Below, one piece after another: positions 1-5,676 of a stretch of 5,700 nt of DNA. The stretch's first letter is position 1, and each line of letters starts with the position of its first letter. The stretch comes from Planctomycetaceae bacterium (GTDB taxonomy: Bacteria > Planctomycetota > Planctomycetia > Pirellulales > Thermoguttaceae): positions 1 to 5,700 of the forward strand of contig JAIRLW010000114.1 in assembly GCA_031259095.1 (NCBI GenBank), read 5' to 3'. The notes under the pieces were generated by a model, which was not told the origin of the DNA, made no database searches, and worked only from the letters and a program-made list of their open reading frames with translations. A program made the translations under genes and the position numbers.

Positions 1-39
1 TGGGTGGTAAGTGGTTTATAGCACTACCATTACTATCCC

Positions 40-56
40 ACAAAACGAGGTTTTGT
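40..56. repeat. Small perfect hairpin
   Basis: ACAAAAC at 40-46 is exactly complementary to GTTTTGT at 50-56, with a 3-nt GAG loop. No T-run follows on either strand, so it is not a standard intrinsic terminator. Its role is unknown and a stem this short could arise by chance. Confidence 0.35.
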
Positions 57-209
57 AAAATACCAATTCCAAAAAATTATATATTAAAAAACTACCTAAA
101 TTACCTAGACATACGTAGAATCAAAATTACACCCTAATTTAAAAAAATATTTCAATAGGTCTCTCAAAACAAAAAAACCAATGCCCCGCCTATAGCAATC
201 AATTCAGGC

Positions 210-301
210 AATTTCTAAAAACTCATTTTTTGATCGACCAAAATCGACTAAAATTGATTTCGGTCGATTTTAGTTTGTGAAGAAATAAGTTTTTAGAAGT
301 T
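210..301. repeat. Nested inverted repeat downstream of the hydrolase gene
   Basis: An outer pair of perfect 11-bp arms (TTCTAAAAACT at 213-223 and its complement at 288-298) encloses an inner pair (233-245 and 256-268, 12 of 13 paired, 10-nt loop). The inner arms carry the motif TCGACC/GGTCGA. The structure begins about 40 bp past the stop codon of the minus-strand hydrolase gene. It could therefore stop transcription or protect the mRNA 3' end, but no good T-run follows on the minus strand. A small non-autonomous repeat is the alternative. Confidence 0.5.
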
Positions 302-340
302 CCCTAAAATAGAGCGTGACGTTTAGAGTTCCGGTGATTC

Positions 341-1222
341 TTAATGACGTTTCAAAAACTCATCTAATGCGTTTATGACTTCTTCGGGAACGTCTTCGAC
401 AAGATAGTGGTGAGCGTCGCCGAGACGGTAAACATCGGCTTCAGGGTAAAACTGGAGGAAACGTTTGAGATAATCCGGCGTAAAACACCAGTCAAGCATG
501 CCCCAAATTAAACAAACCGGTTTATTACGGAATTGCGGCAACAACTCCTCAATATCGCTAAGCGTTTTGTAAGTCGGATGACGCGGTGAAAGCGGAATAT
601 CCCGCACAAAACGATACAATGCCGTTCGATGTGTCCACGAATTGTAAGGCGCAACCAAACCGTCCCGAACTTCTTTCGGCAATCCTTGCCGATTCGCAAT
701 TGCCATCCATGTTGCCCATTTCGCAAAAACGTTGAAACCTTGAACCAACAACCGTCCCAAACCGGGAATCCGACAGACTCGAATTCGGAACGGACATTGA
801 AATCCGCGAAACGCCGCCGTGTTCATCAACACAATCCGGTTAAACCTTGCCGGTAACCGAACCGCCGTTCCCATACCAATCGCACCACCCCAATCATGAG
901 CAATCAGTGTTATTCGCTTTAAATCAAGTCCTAGAATCAGTTGCCAAAGATCGTCGATTCGGCGTTCCAATGTAAACGGATAACGTGATTCGTCCGGCAT
1001 CTCCGATAAACCACAACCAATGTGATCCACCGCAATCACTCGATAACGTTCACGGAATGCCGTAATAAGATTACGCCAATAAAACGACCAAGTCGGATTG
1101 CCATGAACCATGAGCAACACTTCCCGATTGACCGCATTTTTCGGAAGTTGTTCGTCAAGATAATGATACCGGAAACCGCTCACGTTAAAAAAATGAGATT
1201 CAAAAGGATAAAGCGTTGTCAT
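341..1222 (-). CDS. Alpha/beta-hydrolase of the haloalkane dehalogenase / OleB type
   Basis: This 293-residue cytoplasmic alpha/beta-hydrolase has no signal peptide. Visible motifs are the oxyanion-hole stretch HGNPTWSF (40-47), DHIGCGLS (66-73) and the nucleophile elbow AHDWGG (108-113). The nucleophile is therefore Asp110, as in haloalkane dehalogenases, not serine. Asp244 in GMLDWCFTP sits after strand 7 as the likely acid, and His272 in the HHYLVED stretch is the likely base. Asn42 and Trp111 match the usual halide-binding pair. HGNPTW plus HIGCGLS resembles OleB, the beta-lactone decarboxylase of long-chain olefin synthesis (haloalkane dehalogenase subfamily III), and length fits. No oleA, oleC or oleD lies in the window, so the substrate is uncertain. 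The ATG at 1222 has no clear Shine-Dalgarno site. The gene lies 78 bp downstream of the MBL gene on the same strand and may be co-transcribed. The fold and Asp-type mechanism are secure; the OleB assignment is moderate. Confidence 0.88.
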   Translation of the reverse strand: MTTLYPFESHFFNVSGFRYHYLDEQLPKNAVNREVLLMVHGNPTWSFYWRNLITAFRERYRVIAVDHIGCGLSEMPDESRYPFTLERRIDDLWQLILGLDLKRITLIAHDWGGAIGMGTAVRLPARFNRIVLMNTAAFRGFQCPFRIRVCRIPGLGRLLVQGFNVFAKWATWMAIANRQGLPKEVRDGLVAPYNSWTHRTALYRFVRDIPLSPRHPTYKTLSDIEELLPQFRNKPVCLIWGMLDWCFTPDYLKRFLQFYPEADVYRLGDAHHYLVEDVPEEVINALDEFLKRH

Positions 1223-1300
1223 TCGGAAAATTTTAAGGGTATAAAGGACAATAGTGACCAGCGGGATAAATCAGTTTATTTTACTCGATTTCAGTCGATT

Positions 1301-1963
1301 TCATCTTTCAGAGTTTCCTAAATAAGGATTCGTTTTCCGTTCTTCGCCGACCGTAGTTGGTTGACCATGACCGGCGTAAATGATTGTTTCGTCCGGCAAC
1401 GAGAGAATCTGTGAACGAATCGCTTCAAGTTGAATTGCCGGATTGCCATCGGGAAAATCATTTCGTCCAATACTCTGTTTGAAAATGACGTCGCCAACAA
1501 AAAGAATCGGGTTCGGCTCTGTCGGAAAGAGATACACCAAATGTCCTTTACTGTGTCCCGGAACATGTCGCGACTCAATCGACATTCCGGCTAAGTTCAG
1601 TTTTTCACCGTCCCGAAGCAAAAAGTCCGCCGGATCAACCGTAATCGCAAAACCAAACGGCGCAGAAAGATTTTGTTCCGCATCAATCAACTTTTCTTTT
1701 TCCTCTTCACCGATATAAATCTTACAGTCTCGCCACACTGCCCGCACAGCGTCAACTCCGGCAATATGATCGGCATGACCATGCGTGATTAAAATAGCAA
1801 CCGGTTTAAGTCCTTTGCTTCTGACCTGTTTGATTATTTTCTCCGGCTCAAAACCCGGATCAACCAGCAAACACTCCAAACCGCCAACCCGATAAATAAG
1901 ATAACCGTTTTCCTGAAAAGGAACCGATAGAATCGTTTCGACAATTATTTCTGAAAAATTCAT
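1301..1963 (-). CDS. Metallo-beta-lactamase-fold hydrolase, glyoxalase II / YcbL-like
   Basis: A single-domain MBL-fold metallohydrolase of 220 residues from the chosen start, the usual size for YcbL-type proteins, which lack the C-terminal helical domain of classical glyoxalase II. All expected metal ligands are present: THGHADH (His61, His63, Asp65, His66), His137 in PGHS, Asp158 in VGD and His199 in GHG. The GRNDFPDGN stretch (166-174) matches the GRTDFP signature of this subgroup. It probably hydrolyses a thiolester such as S-D-lactoylglutathione in the cytoplasm, but related proteins take other substrates. The frame stays open to an ATG at 2092. I prefer the ATG at 1963 because alignment-like sequence begins there (NFSEIIVETI), a purine-rich GGGAAGA lies 7 nt upstream, a promoter-like box sits inside the longer version, and the extra 43 residues look non-coding. 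The hydrolase gene follows on the same strand. Confidence 0.9.
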   Translation of the reverse strand: MNFSEIIVETILSVPFQENGYLIYRVGGLECLLVDPGFEPEKIIKQVRSKGLKPVAILITHGHADHIAGVDAVRAVWRDCKIYIGEEEKEKLIDAEQNLSAPFGFAITVDPADFLLRDGEKLNLAGMSIESRHVPGHSKGHLVYLFPTEPNPILFVGDVIFKQSIGRNDFPDGNPAIQLEAIRSQILSLPDETIIYAGHGQPTTVGEERKTNPYLGNSER

Positions 1964-1970
1964 AAATTGG

Positions 1971-1977
1971 TCTTCCC
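1971..1977 (-). promoter_or_regulatory. Ribosome binding site supporting the 1963 start of the MBL gene
   Basis: On the minus strand GGGAAGA lies 7 nt before the ATG at 1963. It is a weak Shine-Dalgarno match, but it is better placed than anything before the alternative ATG at 2092. Confidence 0.4.
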
Positions 1978-2017
1978 ATAAATTAGAGAAAATTGTTAAA
2001 ATACTCCCGTTTGGCGT

Positions 2018-2026
2018 ATAATAGCA
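2018..2026 (-). promoter_or_regulatory. Extended -10 promoter candidate for the MBL gene
   Basis: The minus strand reads TGCTATTAT, an extended -10 box (TGn plus TATTAT, 5 of 6 to consensus). No good -35 box is found at 16-18 nt, which is acceptable for an extended -10 promoter. Transcription would begin about 45-50 nt before the ATG at 1963, and it would exclude the longer N-terminus starting at 2092. Confidence 0.4.
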
Positions 2027-2111
2027 ACAAACCAACAAAAAACATCGCGGAATCCTTGAAAAATTGAATCTTAAATTCATTTTTGAATACAAGAAACGGC
2101 GATATAAATTT

Positions 2112-2141
2112 TTGATTGTCCCGTTGCATGAAAAGTATCAT
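2112..2141 (+). promoter_or_regulatory. Promoter candidate for the DUF1571 gene
   Basis: TTGATT (2112-2117, 4 of 6 to the -35 consensus) and TATCAT (2136-2141, 5 of 6 to the -10 consensus) are 18 nt apart. The predicted leader is about 90 nt. It contains a short stem (2180-2184 with 2197-2201) around an A-rich loop. This is a match to sigma-70 consensus by eye only. Confidence 0.4.
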
Positions 2142-2225
2142 AACGGATAAACAACGAATAAACAAATTTTACCACAAGTCGCCGTCCGAAAAAAGTCGGC
2201 GGAATGACATTAATCCCGATTTTAT

Positions 2226-2230
2226 GAGGA
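2226..2230 (+). promoter_or_regulatory. Shine-Dalgarno site of the DUF1571 gene
   Basis: GAGGA lies 6 nt before the ATG at 2237, the clearest ribosome binding site of the larger genes here. It fixes that start. Confidence 0.65.
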
Positions 2231-2236
2231 CTCGGA

Positions 2237-3097
2237 ATGAAAAAAACAACGATTTATTCAATCTCACGTAACAATGGTTTAACCTTTGTCCTTGCCGTTT
2301 TTGCTCTCATTTCCATTCTAAGACCAGAAGCAATCGGTCAGCAAAATGTGGAAAATGGTCTGAAAGTTGCCACTCAGGTTAATAATATTCCGCAGATCGT
2401 GAATGAACATCCGCTCATGCCAGTCCTTCGTTGGGCGGAAAAAGAACGACCGCGTGTTGTCGCCATTCAGGATTACACCGCCCTAATGACCAAACAGGAA
2501 AATATCGGCGGAACCGTTCAAGAAGCACAGGTCATGGAAATTAAAGTCCGACACAATCCGCTCAGTTTTTATCTGAAATTCCGCTATCCGAAAAAAATGA
2601 ACGGACAAGAAGCAATTTATATCAAAAATAAAAACGATGGTAAATTAGTCGGACATGGAGTCGGACTAGAACGAAGTTTCGGAACGCAATTCCTCGATCC
2701 CGAAGGAATCATCGCCATGCGAGGTTGTAAATATTCGATTAAGGAAATGGGCGTCCTCAACTTAATCGATAAACTTCTGGACGTCGGACGTAAAGATTCG
2801 AAATTCGGCGAGTGTGACGTTCAATATTTTGAAGGCGTTAAAGTCGATGATCGGGATTGCACGCTGATTCAGGTTACGCATCCGTTTCCGAGAAAGAATT
2901 TTATTTTCTACATCGCACGAATTTATGTTGATAAAGAGTTGAATCTTCCGATTCGGTATGAATCGTTTGATTGGCCCTCAAAAGAAGGCGAAACGCCAAC
3001 ATTGATCGAAGCCTACACCTATCAGAAAATGAAAATCAATGTCGGATTAACCGACGCTGATTTCGATCACCGAAATCCTGAATACAATTATCCGTGA
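2237..3097 (+). CDS. Exported DUF1571 family protein
   Basis: A 286-residue protein that begins with a Sec-type signal peptide: basic MKK, a hydrophobic core at about 15-28 (LTFVLAVFALISIL), then a likely cut after AIG (32-34). No lipobox cysteine is seen. The mature part resembles DUF1571, a family I know chiefly from Planctomycetes. Characteristic stretches are DYTALMTKQE (79-88), KVRHNPLSFYLKF (103-115), GQEAIY (123-128) and a C-terminal YVDKELNLPIRYESF region. The predicted fold is mostly beta strand, and resemblance to LolA/MucB-like lipoprotein-binding sheets has been my impression of the family; function is unknown. It should act outside the cytoplasmic membrane. It is transcribed divergently from the MBL gene and precedes aspS by 117 bp of repeats. 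Membership is fairly secure; any role is not. Confidence 0.87.
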   Translation: MKKTTIYSISRNNGLTFVLAVFALISILRPEAIGQQNVENGLKVATQVNNIPQIVNEHPLMPVLRWAEKERPRVVAIQDYTALMTKQENIGGTVQEAQVMEIKVRHNPLSFYLKFRYPKKMNGQEAIYIKNKNDGKLVGHGVGLERSFGTQFLDPEGIIAMRGCKYSIKEMGVLNLIDKLLDVGRKDSKFGECDVQYFEGVKVDDRDCTLIQVTHPFPRKNFIFYIARIYVDKELNLPIRYESFDWPSKEGETPTLIEAYTYQKMKINVGLTDADFDHRNPEYNYP

Positions 3098-3113
3098 TTC
3101 TGAATTGCTTAAT

Positions 3114-3158
3114 TTAGGGACGTTAGGGACAAATAAGACATTAGGGACCAAAAAGACC
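3114..3158 (+). repeat. Tandem 9-nt repeat array (TTAGGGACN), five units
   Basis: Five consecutive 9-nt units begin at 3114, 3123, 3132, 3141 and 3150. Units 1, 2 and 4 read TTAGGGAC plus one variable base; units 3 and 5 are decayed but keep A-rich starts and GAC at the same phase. The same unit occurs on the opposite strand at 5443-5487. The array starts 17 bp after the DUF1571 stop codon. Confidence 0.75.
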
Positions 3159-3208
3159 TAATCCCTAATTCCTAAAATCCCTAATCTCTAATCCCCTAAC
3201 CCCTAATA
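3157..3208 (+). repeat. Tandem ~7-nt repeat array (CCCTAAT), seven units
   Basis: CTAA occurs seven times, at 3158, 3165, 3172, 3181, 3188, 3196 and 3203, mostly 7 nt apart and preceded by C-runs. The array is complementary in sense to the adjoining TTAGGG units. For example 3140-3147 pairs perfectly over 8 bp with 3162-3169, so the leader of aspS could form a large stem. The array ends 6 bp before the aspS start codon and leaves no room for a Shine-Dalgarno site. Confidence 0.75.
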
Positions 3209-3214
3209 ATAGAC

Positions 3215-5047
3215 TTGCTACGTACAAAAACTTGTGGAGAATTGCGTAAGAGTGATCTTGGTGTTCGTGTAACTCTTGCCGGTTGGGTCGATTCTGTTCG
3301 GGATCATAGCGGTGTTCTGTTTATTAATTTGCGAGACCGTTATGGTTTAACGCAAATTGTATTCTTGCAAGGAGGGAACGATGAAATGTTTAATACGGTT
3401 CGTTCCCTTCATCCAGAGTATGTTGTTCAGGTTACCGGAACAGTTCAACTCCGACCGGAAGGAATTGTCAACAAAAAAATTCCGACCGGCGAAATTGAGT
3501 TGAACGCGGAAACGATTACGGTGTTGAATCGTACGGAAATCGTTCCCTTCCAACCGTCTGCACCGGAATTGCCAGCCGAAGAAACACGGCTCCGATACCG
3601 TTATCTTGATCTCCGACGACCCGCGATGCAAAAAACGTTGTTATTACGGCATCGCATGACCAAAGTTTTGCGCGATTATTTCGACGAACACGGTTTTGTA
3701 GAAATTGAAACGCCCATGCTTGGCAAAAGTACGCCGGAAGGGGCGCGTGATTATTTAGTTCCGAGTCGTGTGGCATTGGGTCAATTTTATGCGTTACCGC
3801 AATCTCCGCAACTTTACAAGCAAATTCTGATGATTGCCGGCTATGACCGATATTTCCAGATTGCCCGATGTTTCCGCGACGAAGACCTGAGAGCCGATCG
3901 TCAACCGGAATTTACACAGGTTGATCTTGAGATGTCGTTTGTGGACAGTGAGGATATTATTGAAATAATTAGCGGTCTGATGTCGCGTTTGATGAAAGAA
4001 GTTTTGGGACGTGAATTGAAGTTGCCGATTCCGCGAATGAGTTACGACGAAGCAATGGAACGGTTTGGACATGATGCGCCTGATCTTCGTTTTGGAATGG
4101 AACTTGTTGATCTGACGGATTTGGCAAAGGAATTTGAATTCCGTGTTTTCCGAAGTGTTGCCGATTCCGGCGGACGAGTTCGCGCGATTAACGCCAAAGG
4201 AGTTGCCGGAAAGTATTCACGAAAAGACATTGACGGTCTCAACAACTGGGTGATCGAACAGTTCGGAGCCAAAGGTATTGCGTGGCTTAAAGCCGATGGG
4301 CAAGGAATGTTGACGGGACCGATTGCGAAAAATTTTACCGAAACCCAACTGCAACAGATTGCTGAACGTCTTCGGGTGGAGGCGGATGATTTTCTGCTTT
4401 TTTCGGCGGACACGTTTGCGGCAACGTGTAAAGTGTTGAATGGGTTGCGGCGACGTTTAGGGTTGGAACTGAACTTGATTGATCCGAATGAGATGAATTT
4501 CTGTTGGGTTGTTCATTTTCCGATGTTCGACTGGGATGCGGAGGAACAACGCTGGATTGCAATGCATCATCCGTTTACTGCGCCATTGGAAAGTGATTTA
4601 TCTTATCTCACGACCGCAGAAGCGGAAACAACAGCGTCGAAAACAGCAGAGTCGGAAACATTTGCGCCCGGACGAGTCAGAGCGCAGGCTTATGATCTTG
4701 TGCTAAACGGATTTGAAGCGGGTGGCGGAACAATTCGAATTCACGATTCCCATATTCAGTCGAAGGTATTTGATCTTTTGGGGTTATCGGCGGAGACGGC
4801 CAAAGAACAATTTGGGTTTCTGCTGAATGCATTACAATTTGGTGCGCCGCCTCATGGTGGTATTGCGTTGGGTCTTGACCGTTTGGTGATGTTGTTTGGC
4901 GGTTTGGATAATATTCGGGACTGTATTGCATTCCCCAAAACAACCAAAGCCGCTGATTTAATGACGGGAGCCCCTAGTCCGGTTGCGGTCAAACAACTTG
5001 AAGAGTTGGCAATTCAAATCAAATCGGATAATACAAAAAACGTTTGA
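3215..5047 (+). CDS. aspS: Aspartyl-tRNA synthetase, bacterial type, probably non-discriminating
   Basis: A class II synthetase of 610 residues (E. coli enzyme about 590) that charges tRNA with aspartate in the cytoplasm. An OB-fold anticodon domain (about 1-110) is followed by the catalytic core with motif 1 around Pro167, the ALPQSPQLYKQ stretch, motif 2 FRDEDLRADRQPEF (from Phe220) and motif 3 GLDR (553-556). A GAD domain (about 290-425) interrupts the core, as in bacterial AspRS. The start is TTG: a stop at 3197-3199 blocks extension and MLRTKTCGELR aligns with the usual N-terminus. No Shine-Dalgarno is visible, since short repeats fill the leader. His31 and Gly83 (in LRPEG) match residues linked to relaxed tRNA choice, suggesting it also makes Asp-tRNA(Asn) for GatCAB. 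An extra stretch of about 18 residues (467-484) lies in the catalytic domain. Identity is certain; tRNA specificity is inferred. Confidence 0.98.
   Translation: MLRTKTCGELRKSDLGVRVTLAGWVDSVRDHSGVLFINLRDRYGLTQIVFLQGGNDEMFNTVRSLHPEYVVQVTGTVQLRPEGIVNKKIPTGEIELNAETITVLNRTEIVPFQPSAPELPAEETRLRYRYLDLRRPAMQKTLLLRHRMTKVLRDYFDEHGFVEIETPMLGKSTPEGARDYLVPSRVALGQFYALPQSPQLYKQILMIAGYDRYFQIARCFRDEDLRADRQPEFTQVDLEMSFVDSEDIIEIISGLMSRLMKEVLGRELKLPIPRMSYDEAMERFGHDAPDLRFGMELVDLTDLAKEFEFRVFRSVADSGGRVRAINAKGVAGKYSRKDIDGLNNWVIEQFGAKGIAWLKADGQGMLTGPIAKNFTETQLQQIAERLRVEADDFLLFSADTFAATCKVLNGLRRRLGLELNLIDPNEMNFCWVVHFPMFDWDAEEQRWIAMHHPFTAPLESDLSYLTTAEAETTASKTAESETFAPGRVRAQAYDLVLNGFEAGGGTIRIHDSHIQSKVFDLLGLSAETAKEQFGFLLNALQFGAPPHGGIALGLDRLVMLFGGLDNIRDCIAFPKTTKAADLMTGAPSPVAVKQLEELAIQIKSDNTKNV
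4613..4666 (+). other. Low-complexity insert within aspS (residues 467-484)
   Basis: Between the conserved HHPFTAP (451-457) and RAQAYDLVLNG blocks, most bacterial AspRS enzymes have only a short link. Here about 18 residues rich in Ala, Glu, Thr and Ser are added. The DNA shows partial duplication: 4616-4630 and 4646-4660 agree at 13 of 15 bases, 30 nt apart, giving AEAET and AESET. It keeps the reading frame and is probably a surface loop. Confidence 0.7.
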
Positions 5048-5079
5048 ATTACGTTCTATAGGTTGGCGATTCTGCTAAA

Positions 5080-5157
5080 CAGGAACGCGGTCGTCTCGAC
5101 TGCACACACAGGCTTTTTTACCAATAAATCATGGTAAGCGGGACGACCACGTTCCTG
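5080..5157. repeat. Inverted-repeat element after aspS (REP/MITE-like or terminator)
   Basis: Arms at 5080-5098 and 5139-5157 match at 17 of 19 positions (CAGGAACG, GGTCGTC and CG blocks) around a 40-nt centre. A second short stem, TTACC/GGTAA (5118-5122, 5133-5137), sits inside. The arms are richer in GC than the flanks, which suggests a dispersed extragenic palindrome or small non-autonomous element. It starts 33 bp past the aspS stop, so it may also act as a terminator, although no T-run follows the right arm. Confidence 0.6.
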
Positions 5158-5221
5158 CCAAAATAGATTGGTAGAAATTCCCTGTTGTTAAACAAATTGT
5201 TGAATAATAAGGGTTTGCGGC

Positions 5222-5307
5222 TCTTCCCCTTTTCCGTTGAGGGCGTTTCCCCTTTCGGTTGGGGAAAGTCCCTTTTCTGTTGAGAATTTCCCCTTTTCCA
5301 TTAAGAA
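5222..5307 (+). repeat. Four imperfect tandem repeats of about 21 nt
   Basis: The core TTCCCCTTTTCCGTTGAG recurs four times with changes. Equivalent points are at 5224, 5247, 5268 and 5288, so spacing is 23, 21 and 20 nt. The second unit contains a perfect 7-bp stem (5246-5252 with 5261-5267) and an 8-nt loop. The translated frames give nothing recognisable. Function is unknown. Confidence 0.6.
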
Positions 5308-5615
5308 CTGTACTTTCTTAAAAAAAGTAGTTTAATCTCCTTATTTTTAAGTATTTTTATTTTTTTGGTCTGTTTGCTTTCCGATATAAAGAGTCCCCAA
5401 ATTATTCCTGTTTTCCACGCAAAAATTGTATTCGCTGTCTTTGTCCCCAATATCCCAAAAGTCCCTATCGTCCCTAAAGTCCCTTGATCTAAGGGACCAT
5501 TGGGAGACGGAATTCCCCAAGGCGGCGTCGGACGGCTCAAAATGAGCAACCAATCCTTCGCCGTCAAAATTTGATCCGCACGCGGACCAGGAAACCAATC
5601 TGATCTGTTAGGCAT
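5301..5615 (-). CDS. Hypothetical protein, probably a truncated N-terminal remnant
   Basis: A 104-residue ORF whose two halves differ. The first 36 residues (5508-5615), MPNRSDWFPGPR through PPWGIP, look like a true N-terminus. They recall unnamed proteins of gut and planctomycete-like bacteria that share a DW(F/L)P opening, a short helix and a WGIP motif about 30 residues in, but I cannot name the family. A good Shine-Dalgarno AAAGGA lies 7 nt before the ATG. From residue 45 the frame reads GTLGTIGTFGILGTK, the translation of a 9-nt DNA repeat, and then a lysine-rich AT tail ending in stop. Family members, as I recall them, are much longer, and no other minus frame continues the homology. 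I infer a gene cut short, with repeat DNA replacing its body; a genuine short gene cannot be excluded. No partner genes are seen. Confidence 0.45.
   Translation of the reverse strand: MPNRSDWFPGPRADQILTAKDWLLILSRPTPPWGIPSPNGPLDQGTLGTIGTFGILGTKTANTIFAWKTGIIWGLFISESKQTKKIKILKNKEIKLLFLRKYSS
5443..5487 (-). repeat. Second 9-nt repeat array, five exact-phase units
   Basis: Units start at exactly 5443, 5452, 5461, 5470 and 5479 on the plus strand (GTCCC plus four bases; the second begins ATCCC). On the minus strand they read TTTAGGGAC-like, the same unit as at 3114-3158. Nine nt is three codons, so the array gives a Gly-Thr-hydrophobic repeat in the short ORF of this strand. Confidence 0.75.
5479..5497. 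repeat. Perfect 7-bp hairpin at the array edge
   Basis: GTCCCTT (5479-5485) pairs fully with AAGGGAC (5491-5497) around a GATCT loop. It marks where the 9-nt array flips orientation, much as the array at 3114-3208 does. Confidence 0.5.
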
Positions 5616-5622
5616 AAATCAT

Positions 5623-5628
5623 TCCTTT
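5623..5628 (-). promoter_or_regulatory. Shine-Dalgarno site of the short ORF
   Basis: AAAGGA on the minus strand lies 7 nt before the ATG at 5615. It shows that this start was once, or still is, used. Confidence 0.55.
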
Positions 5629-5676
5629 GCTGTAAAATTTTTGATAAAACAGAACTAAATCTTAAACAATCACACT

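Larger units (their letters stand above)
1..340. other. AT-rich non-coding stretch
   Basis: I see no supportable gene here. The stretch lies beyond the 3' end of the minus-strand hydrolase gene. It holds an imperfect inverted repeat at 5-13/22-29, a small perfect hairpin at 40-56 (7-bp arms, loop GAG) and a nested inverted repeat at 210-301, listed separately. One plus-strand frame is open from the left edge to a stop at 135-137, but its lysine/isoleucine-rich translation resembles no family I know. Confidence 0.6.

Noticed and set aside
3..137. Open plus-strand frame entering from the left edge
   Set aside because: Only 44 codons, Lys/Ile-rich, with no recognisable motif; likely chance in AT-rich DNA.
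1964..2092. N-terminal extension of the MBL protein to an ATG at 2092
   Set aside because: It adds 43 residues unlike the family, overlaps a promoter-like box, and lacks a ribosome binding site. The ATG at 1963 gives normal length.
3114..3208. Telomere or CRISPR array
   Set aside because: TTAGGG/CCCTAA units resemble telomere DNA, but they are imperfect, internal and beside bacterial genes. Units are too short and without spacers for CRISPR.
3098..3214. T-box or other riboswitch before aspS
   Set aside because: The leader is simple repeats and holds no T-box core sequence or other aptamer that I can recognise.
4042..4413. 123-residue minus-strand ORF inside aspS
   Set aside because: It is antisense to the conserved aspS coding sequence, with a Ser/Arg-rich translation and no motifs.
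5048..5300. tRNA or small RNA gene after aspS
   Set aside because: No cloverleaf, GTTCRA T-loop or clear promoter is seen; the paired arms fit an inverted-repeat element better.
5347..5598. 83-residue minus-strand ORF overlapping the short hypothetical ORF
   Set aside because: It lacks its own ribosome binding site and conserved motifs, and the other frame has the better start.
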